From assembly GCA_003184365.1 (NCBI GenBank), contig NKYR01000116.1, positions 60,440 through 124,439 on the forward strand: DNA of 64,000 nt, written 5' to 3'. The first letter of the stretch is position 1, and each line of letters begins with the position of its first letter. Shown here piece by piece: positions 11,601 through 21,793 of this stretch. The notes under the pieces were generated by a model. The model made no database searches. It was not told where the DNA came from and worked only from the letters and a program-made list of their open reading frames with translations. Source of the DNA: Evernia prunastri. Taxonomy: Eukaryota; Ascomycota; Lecanoromycetes; Lecanorales; Parmeliaceae. A program made the position numbers and the translations under genes.

Positions 11601-12915
11601 CAACCATCAGAATGCCTGTCCTTTAGTTGAAGCGATGTTTGCCAACCAGCCACATATTGTTCGCATCCTCCAGGATGCAGGAGCTAACATCAACGCGATG
11701 AATCAATTCGGTTACACAGCGTTAGGCGCAGCTGTAAAACAAGGCAACATGATCATTGTCCAGCGATTGGTAAATGCTGGGGCCGACGTCGGCCTCAGTA
11801 TGAGGAGTCTTGCAGATGGCACCCCGCTTCAAATGGCCGCCTTCAAAGGAGACGAGGCCCTTGTAAGCCTCTTGCTATATCATGGGGCTAATGTTCACGC
11901 CCGAGGAGGGGAGCTGGGGACGGTCCTGCAAACGGCCATATACTCTCAAAACATTGACGTTGTCAAAACGATTTTACGTCAGTCTCCTGACGTTAACACA
12001 AGTGCGGGTAGCTACGGAACAACGCCACTTCAGCTTGCGGTGTTGTTGAGAGATCCCGAGATCTTGACTGAACTGCTCGCAAGTAATGCAAATCCGAACA
12101 TACCTTCATCGTTTGGTATCATGCCTCTGCATTATGCTGTGTATCTTGGCTGGGAAACAGGTATCGAGAAGCTCCTAAGGCATGGCGCGAATCCGGAAGC
12201 CGTGGATCTCTATGGGCAATCCTGCTTTGACTCGGCACACCCGGACAAGAAAATATTACGCACACTTACTGGGAAACACTTTACTTATATCCCAACAAAG
12301 TATGAAACCCAGAAGCGCCGATTGAAGCAGGCTGTTAAAGACTTGGCCACCGCAATTTTGCCGGATCCGAACCGACGGGACGGACGCAGATTGGATTACC
12401 ATCACCTGGGCCATTGCTTGTTGAAATTGACTGATATTGACGAAGCAAGGACGAGCTTTGAACAGCAGATTGTGAATGTTTTTTCAAAACACGAGCCCCG
12501 ACATAACATCTTGTGTCAACACTGCGATAGCAATGAAATCATTGGTAGCCGGTTTGTGTGCTTCTTGTGTCCTGATGTTGATCTCTGCAGCACTCACATG
12601 AGTCAATATCTGTCGAATTCTCCAGATCCAAGATGCAAGGCGCACCAGTTTCTCAAAGTCCCTGGGTCCAAGTGGAAGAATTACGGAAACAGCAAAGTCA
12701 ATGATCTGGGCGAGACCGCCAATGATTGGTTAGCACGCCTCATCTTGAAGTACGGAGACGCAGATAACCAGGGCTCCCCACGGACCAAACCGTTGGTCTA
12801 TCTAACAGAGGGTAATGTAATGAAGTTGATTTCATTTGATTCCTCGCTAGGGCGAGAGCCGATTTCATTTCAATTTCTTCGGCAAATGAAATCAACCCTA
12901 CTTTCAATAAACTAA
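8672..12915 (+). CDS. NLR-like STAND protein: Helo-like N-term, NACHT, ankyrin repeats, ZZ finger (frameshifted)
   Basis: Five exons fit: 8672-9087, 9136-9637, 9691-9718, 9769-10353 and 10404-12915; introns are 48-53 nt. The N-terminus (MAEPLSLAASIAGLISLGL) is typical of the Helo-like fungal STAND N-domain. The NACHT ATPase follows, with P-loop PAGAGKT at about codon 308 and Walker B VFDALDEC near 408. Roughly ten ankyrin repeats cover about 750-1120. A C-terminal ZZ-type zinc finger (CQHC, CFLC, then Cys and His ligands) lies at about 1213-1260. Fungal NLRs detect non-self signals and trigger programmed cell death. The frame breaks at an A8 tract (9572-9579): upstream KK(K) and downstream DFQIWLSGKGP are in different frames, and one extra A (or two fewer) would join them. 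With that one base the exons sum to a whole 1347-residue protein, so either a very recent mutation or a sequencing error is likely. Confidence 0.88.
12825..12896. repeat. Perfect 14-bp inverted repeat in the NLR 3' end
   Basis: GTTGATTTCATTTG at 12825-12838 is the exact reverse complement of CAAATGAAATCAAC at 12883-12896, with a 44-base spacer that holds a further partial copy (GATTTCATTTC). It lies in the last codons of the NLR frame, beyond the ZZ finger, where no domain is recognisable. Confidence 0.8.
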
Positions 12916-13012
12916 TTTATTCTAAATAGTGCATTTTGTAGAGAAAGACAGGTCCTACAAAACGCACTACTTACTTCTAGATTCTGATAGAAAACAATAA
13001 TTAAATTAGTTT
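12909..13012. repeat. Nested palindromic element across the NLR stop codon
   Basis: AAACTAATTTA at 12909-12919 is the reverse complement of TAAATTAGTTT at 13002-13012. Inside, 12927-12941 and 12955-12969 form a second hairpin arm pair that matches at 14 of 15 bases. The NLR stop TAA (12913-12915) lies within the outer left arm. This could be a tiny MITE or a strong RNA hairpin at the 3' end of the mRNA. Confidence 0.6.
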
Positions 13013-13537
13013 TTGAAATAAATTCAAAATAGGTGGTAACGGATGCTCCCGAGGATCGACGTACTAGTACAACATAGTGCCTCAGCTTCACGGGTCTCTG
13101 TAATTCCACGCCTCATCATCTCCGCGTTATAGCAAATCCTGGCGCTTTGTTGGTACATTATCCTGTTCGTGGACACAAGCCGAGTGTTTTCGATTTATTC
13201 CCTCGTACTTAAAGAACATTGAATCACGGGCGTGAGTGGCGTTAAGTCTTATCTGGTTGTACATTAGTAGCAGCAGGACTAAGCTCAACCGCAAAGCCAA
13301 GGTGATCCGGCATCGCTAATTCCGCAACTTAGGCTTCAAGGACATGGCGGTACTTTACAGGTGATTTGGTTAAGAGCCAATGGGATGTTGCTCTTATCCA
13401 AAGCCCAAGTAAATGGAGCTTCGATACGTATACTCCTAAGTAAACACAGGTAGTAGCAAGTCACTTCGCATTTACACGAAAGAAAAACCCTGTAGCAATA
13501 CTTTCTGTGCCCAAATCGACATCATCTCATTGATCAA
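13013..13537. other. Intergenic between convergent genes
   Basis: Nothing recognisable. It separates the 3' ends of the NLR gene (plus) and the peroxygenase gene (minus), so it should hold both transcript ends. Confidence 0.4.
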
Positions 13538-15024
13538 TCAGTATGTTCCATCCTTCTTCAGCTTCGTATAGCCCTGATATATGCTCAACTGACTGTCGTC
13601 ATACTCGTACTTACTTAATTGAGGGCAGTCGAGATTGACCACAGCCTTCGTGACAGCATCGTTGATCTGGGCGACCGCACCGGCGATATCGGCAATGACG
13701 CCCGTGTTGCGTATTATATCAGGGGAGGCGACCGCGACCGATTGCAACAGGAAGCAGGCGAGATTGTCGCCTTGAAGAAGCGTCTCGGCATTGTACAGCC
13801 CGCCCTATACTCGCAGTCAGCCTAGACCATCACGTAGTGAGACAGCAAACTCCATTGGTCCCCCCTTGCAGTGGAGCGGAAGGTAAGCTACTGACCGTCA
13901 GGTTTGCAAGGTTGAGGCCGGTGAAGGAATTCACAGTCCCAGTGTTCCCGCCGAATGCGACCAGCTCTGGATTCTCTGAAAAGAGCTTCGTGAGATCTTG
14001 GTCAACTAATGGTACATCGTAAGGGTCGTCCGCAGCGCGTGTGTACCAGTTATCCGGTATCCTTTCCGTGCCGGGAGTATAGACCATGTTACTGTCATCG
14101 GTACCCGTCATCGCATAGAAGGACTTTAGCGTATTCCGATCGAGGAACCCCTCTGGGTAGGCAGCCGACTTGTTCGCGAACATACGGAAGATGAAAGCAT
14201 GGGTGCCTGCAGGGATCGTCAAGCCGAAAAAGCCGCGAAAATAGTAAGGGTTCTGGGAGACAGATTGCTGGTCTGAGATGTGTTAGACGCGGCCTATCTT
14301 ATTCATTGCTGGGGTGGAGCTCACAGCGTTTCACAGCATTAGTTGCTAATAAATCAAGGTCATAGTTCGGATTGGAGGCTCCAGTGGCGGGGAGATCATA
14401 TAGACCTTGAAAGAAAGGCATTTGCGTAAGATAGGCCTCACCACTAGATTCTCACGTTAGCTAGAAGCCCTCAGACTCAGCGATATATTGGTCTTACGCA
14501 CAATTGGTACAGGTCTCCTCTGGCAGGACTTGCATCTCCTTCAAAGCGGTTGTGGGCGTTCGAGATCCCTCGTGGCTGGCCTAACAACCCTGCGGCAACG
14601 GGAAGACTGTTCCCAGGCGGACCGCCAATAGAAAAGTAGTTGCCGTCCCCAGCCTGCACTGATGCTAGTGCTGATAGGAAAAAGGCGAGGTCATCGCCTG
14701 GATAGCGGGTTTTTTTCAGTCAATCCCTCAGGGAGAGAACAAGCAAACAGGAAACCAATACGCACCGGCTCCATAAACTTTGACAATAGCGTTGAGCGCC
14801 TCTTGAAAGTTTGTGTATCCATTGCGTGCAATGTAGCCATGGTTCGCCAGTGAGTTCATCGCAGGACATGGTCCACGAAGATCTGACGCCCCGGGGGCAA
14901 TGAAGGCGTGAGCGTTGGAGACGTCGATATGTTGTGCCACAGGGTCAAATCCCTGCCGTCTGTCATGACGGGGAATTGCTGTGACAGTTGCCGCGAAGAA
15001 GGTGAGAGTAAGTCTGAGGTGCAT
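13538..15024 (-). CDS. Secreted heme-thiolate peroxidase / unspecific peroxygenase-like
   Basis: Chloroperoxidase-family enzyme (PF01328 type) that uses H2O2 with a cysteine-ligated heme to oxygenate or halogenate substrates. Five exons on the minus strand fit in phase: 15024-14766, 14697-14498, 14436-14325, 14272-13896 and 13804-13538, giving 404 residues. An N-terminal hydrophobic stretch is consistent with a signal peptide. The heme-ligand motif is GPCPAMNSLANHGY with Cys53, and the acid-base and metal-site motif is FEGDASPARGD with Glu139, the EGD form seen in characterised peroxygenases. A conserved Arg146 follows. The length and C-terminal domain place it with longer family members. It sits between an NLR gene and a malate dehydrogenase-like gene with no clustered pathway partner. 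Substrate cannot be read from sequence. All key residues are present, so it should be active. Confidence 0.9.
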
Positions 15025-15896
15025 CTTGAAACAATTGAAAGTAGCTTGCGGAGAATCTCCAAGTATGGCATTGCTGCATGACCATGGCGTCTTATGTTAC
15101 AATTTCGTGAGTAACACGAAGCCGAGTAAGCTACACCTTTGTACATCCACCTACGTACATGGTTCCTCTTAGAATATTATGTGCCACGTTCATCTGACGA
15201 ATCAAAACTACAGGCAACCGATGCCCGAACTATAGCGAAGCTAAGATTCGTTAGTTTCACTACGCCCCGGAGAAGTGTGGGATACTTAGTGGGATATCCC
15301 GTTCCATACCGCACCGTACCAGATTAAAATATGGTATCGAGGGAATGGATACCACATCTCTTGAAAAGGTGTGGGATGAGAAATTATAGATTTTATGGAA
15401 TGGTGTGGGAAATCTATAGCATATCCCATTCAAGTGGCGTAACAAAAACTCAATATTACTTGACTATCGTAGGTGACCATATATGTGGTGGTCGCATGTG
15501 CTATTGAGTTTGACCACATTCTCCTTAGTATTCTAGTCACTCTAGATCTCCGCCATCTTCTCCGCCATCTTCTCCACGGACTAAGTGCGGAGTTTCTATC
15601 TTATTAAATTAGCGCTCGCACGAAAGCTAATCGAATTAAAGGGAGCGTACGTCTAGAGCTTAAGAGTATGGGTCTAGTCAATAACGGATATACGCGTAGC
15701 AGGTGTCAGAGTAAAGGAGAGCAACTAATAGCAAGAATTAGAAAGACGGATTTATCTTAAAGCGTAGGATTTGAGTATTCTATCTCGAAAAAATATTTTG
15801 ACATACGAAATGCAAGTGAAACTCGCGAGCTTGTAAACCATTCCAATCGTATTGATTTTCAGTGTCCAATTACCGGCCTGTCTCATCCAGCGGCAC
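15025..15896. other. Intergenic with palindrome-rich AT-leaning DNA
   Basis: No gene is supported. It contains the candidate inverted-repeat element at 15254-15445. The rest (15450-15890) is somewhat AT-rich, with short repeated phrases such as TCTCCGCCATCT twice at about 15548-15570. Confidence 0.4.
15254..15445. mobile_element. Candidate small MITE with short inverted ends
   Basis: The left end reads AGTTTCACTACGCCCC and the reverse complement of the right end reads AGTTTTTGTTACGCCAC, followed in both by GGGATA within about 15 bases. The interior is full of palindromic pairs (GGGATATCCC, GGTATC with GATACC, GTGTGGGA repeated). No reading frame is present. The ends are less well matched than those of the 8050-8378 element. 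Confidence 0.4.
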
Positions 15897-17383
15897 TTAC
15901 AGGCCAGACATGTGAGGATTAATTGCGAACCCTTTTCCTAGTTCGCTACCCAGCTTTATATCCTCTCTCAGGTGCTTCCCCCCCGCCTCCACCATCCCTT
16001 GCTCTTTCTCACTTAAACGCTCCAGCGAAGTAGCGATTGTAGTAGCTCCTTCCACCTGTTTTATATATCAGCATTGAGTCTCTCAAGACACCGATGTCCT
16101 AGCATCAGCATATCATCGAGTCGACTTACAGTAAATTCGACGGGAGCGGAGAGGTAGTCTACTTGGAGTGTCTCTGAAATACCTTGTCCTCCCTCAATGC
16201 CGCTTAAGTAGACGAAGCTACATTCTCGCATTCCTCTTTCACCTTTCAAGGCCCGACATACTCGCTCTGTCATTCTGATTGCACACGACAGTTAGCGGAG
16301 GCATTTCAATGCAACTTTGAGCTAGGTCATGGTGATTGAGGGAAGAGTACCGAAAAGCTGCATAAGCAGTCGACAAAGTCGCAGCAGCTTTCCTGTCCTT
16401 CGCCAAAAACACTTCGACGCCGCCATAGCGAGTGTCTTTTCGCTCACCCCGGTTTTAGCGCTTTTCTTCCTGACTGAAGGGAAAAGAATGTTGAATACTC
16501 ACGATACACCAGCTCATCCACTTCCTCGCTTGATAGCCTGTTTCTCGCTAAATCTACTAAACTAAAGAGCGGCACCATTGTCTCCGCCGAGTGGCCCCCA
16601 ATCACATCCACCTCCACGCGCTTCCCATCATCTAGCACGGTCCCAAGCTTTTCTCCCGAAAACGTCTCAGCGCGTACTACATCAAGTGTCGTGACGCCCA
16701 AAAGCCGTCGAGCATCAAAAACTGATTGTCTTTTGAGGATTTCAGCTGCGAAGGGTATAATGGCGTTGATGGGGTTGGAGACGATCATCAAGAGAGCTTG
16801 TGGGCAAGTTCGAGCGTATTCTGAGAGAAAAGACGCGATTATGGGACCGTTGTAAGTCAGCAGATCGTTACGATGGGTGAATGTGACGCCTGAGGGAACT
16901 AAGGGAAATGGTCAGAGAATTTTACCATCGGGGGAAGGTTAAGAGACATACGAATGGAGGGACCTGCGGCCACGATGACAAGGTCTGCACCTGTAAGTAC
17001 TTTTGTGAGGCCGTCATCGCTCGCTTTGTACCCTTCGACGACCTATCCAAAGCTTCGCTTAATACAGAGTGTTTGACTTAATTGGAGTTGGCTTGCGCTC
17101 TCTAGCTTACCTGCCGGACGGGGATGTGAGACAGATCGACGGCAACGCCGACTGCTCTGCTACGGTCGTATAGCGCAAGCTCGTCAACGAGGGGACTTAA
17201 GCGCAGTTGGAGACTCAGCGCCTGTTTCACCGATTGAGCTTTCGTAAGCCATGTTCGAGCGAAAAAAAAAAGTAATTCCGCTCACCTGACCAACACCACC
17301 ACCGGCGCCGAGAACAGCTGGAGCGAAGACTTAGCGATCTGGAGATGATAAGGTAAGAGGATATACGAACCGACTTTGACCAT
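15897..17383 (-). CDS. Malate dehydrogenase-like NAD-dependent enzyme, divergent active-site loop
   Basis: Eight exons on the minus strand fit in phase: 17383-17371, 17317-17286, 17221-17111, 17042-16952, 16898-16503, 16435-16351, 16274-16130 and 16055-15897, giving 343 residues. The Rossmann motif GAGGGVGQ lies at residues 9-16, with Asp34 (LYD) suggesting NAD over NADP. The catalytic pair Asp155 (TTLDVVRAE, with Arg158) and His185 (IGGHS) is intact, and one substrate Arg is kept at 92 (HRNDLL). The loop that normally reads PRKPGMTR instead reads PSILPSGVTFTHR, so the first substrate-binding arginine is missing. A longer in-frame start at 17458 exists, but the extension is acidic and not an obvious mitochondrial presequence. 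The enzyme probably acts on a substrate other than oxaloacetate or malate, or is weakly active. Family is certain, substrate is not. Confidence 0.9.
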
Positions 17384-17893
17384 GACGATGAGACAGTCTC
17401 GGGATAGCGAGATGTAGGAACTAATGTAGGAGTCCAAGTTCCAAATGTGTGACAGCATTTATCTAGGCGCGCGATTTTCTAGTGCCGCGCCATTCATTCA
17501 ATAACACATTTCCTTGGACCGCAATGGCGGTAAAATACTGTAACTTTAAATAGTATAAGTTTTAGAACCCTCAACCTGATAGATTAGGAAATACCTATGA
17601 TCAATTACTCTCAACATCTCTCTGACGGCAGATGCTTGATTGGACTCGGCGCTTCAAAATTCTTTGTCTGTCCTCTCTATTGGAAGCACTGCTGGGGGAT
17701 TTCTGTGAACAAAAGACTAAAGTTGAACTTGAGAGTGTCCCGCGACAAACCAAAGCAACCGTCAAACCAGAGCTAATCTTTGAGTGAAGTCGATCTTGCG
17801 TGAATCTCAAGACATTGATGGCTATGAAGGTAATCGCTGACAGCCGATCTTGCATTTGCACTGCGTTTGTAGACTCCCCTCTGTCTTTTAGTC
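17384..17893. other. Intergenic, promoter of the MDH-like gene
   Basis: Nothing coding is supported. It lies between the 3' end of the kinase-like gene and the start of the MDH-like gene; both are on the minus strand. An in-frame ATG at 17458 is the alternative MDH-like start. Confidence 0.4.
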
Positions 17894-19246
17894 TTAACAC
17901 GTCAAGGACCGATGAAGTCGGGGCCAGTCGCCGATCACTCTATCCGCCGCGCTGTAGATTTCACTCGAAGTCAGGCCGAACAGTGCCACTCGGAAAAGGC
18001 AGCGAGCTATGCGATAATGCTCATGATACGCCAGACTCAAGTATCCAGGTCCAGCGAACTCCTCAAAGATGCGCTTCAGCTCCTGGTTTTCCGGTGTCGA
18101 GGGCACATCATTGGCTCCCGGCATCTCATATGGCCAAGTAGGCCAATCCTCGTGCAGAAAATCATCAGGGTTGAAACCCCATAGCCATCCCGGAGGCTCA
18201 CAGTTGACAAATTTAGGTGCAACGATCGCTTCGTCCCAATCAATGATGCCGGTGACTTCGATGGAGCTGTCAGGAAGGATGCGCGCCATGATGTTGCGCG
18301 GATACAAGTCGACATGGCAGAGGCGATGAGTATCTGTGTTAAACAGGCCCAGTGTATGCATCTCTTCGACGACCTTGAGCATGTCGTCCCAAATACCAAC
18401 GGTCCGGTCAACCATGTCAGCATTTCTAGCGACGTCGACTGCCCGCCAGCGCGCAATTTGATGTCTGAAGAAGTTAACGGTGGATTGAGTCTGACGTGTA
18501 GTACTCTCAGTCAGAGGACAAGACTGCTCTGCCTCTCCGAAAAGGTCTCCGTCGGTGTCTCTCAACTCGAATGGTACCACATTATAAGAGCTTTCAGCTG
18601 TTGTACGTCCAAAGACACTTTCCACATAGCCTGTTGCCCGGCTTTCAAGTGCCAAAAGACTTCTCTTCGTACGGCCTACTTCACGAGCAATCGTGCATCG
18701 CTGCGTGTGGTTGAGATCGGCCCACAAGATTTCAAGATCACTCCCGGGAAGCCAATTTTGAACGACATAAGGGCTCTCCAGTGGGTTCTTGTTGCTCAAA
18801 TCTTTAGCAACGATAACAGGCATTAGAATTGAAGAATTCTGGGGTACGTACTCCAGGGTTGCAGCTATTCGTTCGATTTGGCCTTGGCCCCATCTTGGTA
18901 CCCGGAGAATGAGTTTGCGTCCCTCAAACCCTTTGCCTTTTGATAATGGCAATGTGATACCCACGATGCGGTTATAATCGCCGCCTCGAAGGCGCTCAAT
19001 TCGCGGTTTATCTTGAGCAGGGATCAAGATACGGAAAAGGTTGTTTGCGCGCATCCGTGTTGCTATTTTGCTGTTTGAAAACGCTAGTTTGATGGATTTC
19101 CGTGAAGGCCAGAGTGAAGGCCAGAGGATACGGCAAAGGTTTTCGACGCGTAGTCTGAACGCTTCGTAAGACTCCTGGTCGTATCTAAGAGTAATATCTC
19201 GGAGGCTTCGTCGGCGGAATGTGTAGACCCATGCCTGGAGGGTGCT
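17894..19246 (-). CDS. APH-like phosphotransferase family protein, 5' end unresolved
   Basis: Protein-kinase-like fold of the aminoglycoside phosphotransferase family, common and mostly uncharacterised in fungi. The catalytic loop is CHVDLYPRNI and the metal-binding motif is IIDWDEA. Numbered from the Met at 19054, these are His247, Asp249, Asn254 and Asp272. A nucleotide-binding region (GGDYNRIVGITL) lies at 24-35, and WPTWPYEMPGA and other family-like segments follow. The first in-frame ATG is at 19054 (386 residues), but the same frame stays open upstream and reads as typical family N-terminus (STLQAWVYTFRR, then RYDQESYEAFRLRVENLC) back to about 19246. No ATG exists in that part, so either an upstream exon was missed or the start has been lost. 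Substrate unknown; there is no reason to expect antibiotic resistance. Confidence 0.8.
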   Translation of the reverse strand, partial: STLQAWVYTFRRRSLRDITLRYDQESYEAFRLRVENLCRILWPSLWPSRKSIKLAFSNSKIATRMRANNLFRILIPAQDKPRIERLRGGDYNRIVGITLPLSKGKGFEGRKLILRVPRWGQGQIERIAATLEYVPQNSSILMPVIVAKDLSNKNPLESPYVVQNWLPGSDLEILWADLNHTQRCTIAREVGRTKRSLLALESRATGYVESVFGRTTAESSYNVVPFELRDTDGDLFGEAEQSCPLTESTTRQTQSTVNFFRHQIARWRAVDVARNADMVDRTVGIWDDMLKVVEEMHTLGLFNTDTHRLCHVDLYPRNIMARILPDSSIEVTGIIDWDEAIVAPKFVNCEPPGWLWGFNPDDFLHEDWPTWPYEMPGANDVPSTPENQELKRIFEEFAGPGYLSLAYHEHYRIARCLFRVALFGLTSSEIYSAADRVIGDWPRLHRSLTC

Positions 19247-20694
19247 GGGGATCTCGGTAGCTCTTGGCCCGTCTCCTGCAAGGTGATTGCTGTCATCGTT
19301 GGTGGAACTAGCTGAGTACCGTATGCTTTCAAGAGCTTGCGAAGCTAAATGTCTGAAACCTGATGAAGCCTACTTATCTCGACGAGAGAATAGGGTATGA
19401 CTAAAGTGTCGATGTGTGGAGAAGCAAAAAGATGGTGCCCAATAAGTCTGTCGCAATGAAAACCAAGGAATAAATCTAGCCTCTTTGCTAACTCGTTCAC
19501 ACAAAAACAAAGAAATCCATGGCCCAACACTCAACACAATTTGATTTGTAACGGCGGACCGATCATTTGTTTGTCATTGGTGCATCTGTTTCTGTCGTCT
19601 GCTCTTTTTGTTGCTCTCTTTCCCGCTGAACCCCCCTTGTTGATCAATAAACCTGACTTTGTCGCATCGAAGTATGTCATTACCTGGAGAAACAGGTTTC
19701 CTCTGCGGGTCACGTACAAGGGGATTGTTATCTCCTCAAACAAGTCTGAAGATAGTACAGCGCTTTTTGAGAATGACACTCTTTGCACTAGTCGACACCG
19801 ATATCTTTCTATATTCTGCTCGCTGATGCTATTTTCTACCACATCTCTTTCATCAAGCAGTTATAGCATTCAGCGCCACAGAGCATACCTCACAGCAAAT
19901 TTTGACTCTTGGTCAACCTTTTAGATACCATACGCCATCTTCTAGCCCTCAGCAGAGATTGACCAAGTCACACCACTGTGGAGGTCCTGGGAAGGGCATG
20001 ATGGGTAACTGTCGCCACACCAACGGTATACGCAAGACTCATCAGGTCAAGTGTCGTACAGTAGTTGAAAACGGACATGTATGCAACATCAAGCATCTCA
20101 CGATTGAGAATGCCCATCTTGTAGGCGCTGATATCTAGATTGTGATCAAGAACGAGACTCACAAGTTTTTTCTAAAGATCGTCGCTAGTCATGCTGATGG
20201 ATGGAAAATTGGCACTGTCAGCGTAGATAAATGCAGAAGCTAGAAGATCTCAAACCCCTAATCCCAACGTGGCTGTGCTGGCCTAGACATAGCCCGCTTC
20301 TGCAATCCGAGTAATGCGTACTACCCCAACGTCTCCATACTTTCTCCTACTAGCACCGCACTTGCAAGACAACGGTACGCACTCGCGATTGAACCGTGTC
20401 CCTGCCATTACGGTATCATTGGTATGACAGATATAAAGCTATCGAGTATCTCTGTAACAGCTGACGGCAGTAAATGTTTATGCGAACTACAAGCGTATTA
20501 AATGATTGAATCTGTTAGCGTAAACACGCAAAACACGAAGAATGACAAGTCACCGAAGATGCGAAGCAGAGATCCATTTCGCTCATCAAATCTATCTTTC
20601 AGATGACTATCAGCGCGAATCAGTGATTTCGATATAGATTTTCCTGTCCTCAAGACCTAGAAAAGTAAGATCAGCCTGCAGAAACATCTCGTAA
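19247..20694. other. Intergenic, no recognised gene
   Basis: Some open frames exist on both strands (for example 19541-19924 plus and 19968-20162 minus), but none shows a domain, signal peptide plus cysteine pattern, or joinable exons. The first exon of the kinase-like gene, if there is one, could lie at the left end. Confidence 0.35.
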
Positions 20695-21793
20695 TTAGGT
20701 AGGCGGATGATGTTTCCTACCCAGACCATAAGCGATACCAGGTTTTCCCCGTGCCGAAACGCACAACCTGGCTACCGCGGTAGCATGCTTCCACAGGGCA
20801 TACCATTTTTCCCGGTCTGGAGGTCCAGTGGTGTACACAGTGATCGAACATCGGCGACCAGCTAGCAGTTTTGATACCATAAGTATCCACATCTGTGCCC
20901 TGCTCTATTTTGGGAATTCGAGGAAGACCCACGCTCTGTGATCGTATACGGGAGCCCGACATCGGCGTTTACGTTGTTTCTATCGCCAAACCTATGCCAC
21001 TCATCCGTAGCCGGCATTCGATTCAGGAGAGCGTCGCAGTCTTCAGGAACGGGCGTGGTGGGTCCCCCACAGACGATAAGGCTAGAGTCGAATTTAGTGA
21101 GAATGAGACCGAGGTTCGCATTCATGCCTTGGGTGGCAATCAGTCAGCATTGCTTTTCACATCACGTTCAAGGCCCGGCGTGACATTCCTCGGGTGAACC
21201 TTCTGAGTGTGCGGTACTAACCCATATCTCGCGCAACGCCACCCCTAACCTCATTATCATCGATCTTGCACGCATTGATCATACTCTGCGACCACTGTCT
21301 AAACTGCGCTATCGACGCGAAATCAGAGCGAGAAGCGTCTGCGGACACGACTTCGATGGCGCACGCGCCGTCGGCTGCAGGATACGCAGGTATTAGCCGC
21401 AATAGCATCGCTTCAGCACAGGGAGAAAGCCGGTGAACGGAAAACGGCGCAATTACAGTCCATAGACATATAGGGCAGCGGCACATCGACCCCCAGCCCA
21501 CCAGGACCGCGTCGGTCTCCGAAGCTGAGGATGTCGTGGAAGCCGCGGGGAAGGTTCGCCAGCAAGGCAGTTTGCGCACCTTGGCAGCTGTCGAGGAGGA
21601 TTTCGTCGCCGTATTCGGGACCGCCGTAACAATCGTATTTTGGCTCATGCATGAGAGATGTGTTTGTATGCCAGGCGGATATTGACCCTATCGCGGAGTT
21701 GATTTCCGGGTCTTGAAGGAGCTGTAGGCTGACTGCGATGGTAGCAAATAATATGGTTGTGGAGGTGGAGAAGGGTATGTACCTTGTAAACAT
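20695..21793 (-). CDS. Small secreted protein of two tandem four-cysteine domains
   Basis: Four exons on the minus strand fit in phase: 21793-21457, 21374-21222, 21127-20933 and 20861-20695, giving 283 residues. A signal-type N-terminus (FSTSTTILFATIAVSLQLL) is followed by two related domains. Domain 1 starts at YDCYGGPEYGDEIL and domain 2 at VCGGPTTPVPEDC. Each has the order C-G-G-P, a second Cys before a Leu-rich segment, an FGDR motif, a G/D-V-x-LPY strand, C-x-I-x-V, and a last Cys before a GG- or G-rich C-terminal loop. This points to an internal duplication with two conserved disulfides per copy. I have seen similar single or double domains in uncharacterised secreted fungal proteins but know no function. 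It could be an effector or cell-surface protein. Confidence 0.8.

Noticed and set aside
18076..18456. Open frames overlapping the kinase-like gene
   Set aside because: Out-of-frame shadows of the APH-like reading frame with its catalytic motifs.
17894..19054. Antibiotic-resistance gene
   Set aside because: The APH-like fold is widespread in fungi with unknown substrates; nothing in the sequence points to aminoglycosides.
19541..19924. 127-codon plus-strand frame with a hydrophobic start
   Set aside because: After a signal-like start the rest has no domain or cysteine pattern and no joinable exon; base composition is not coding-like.
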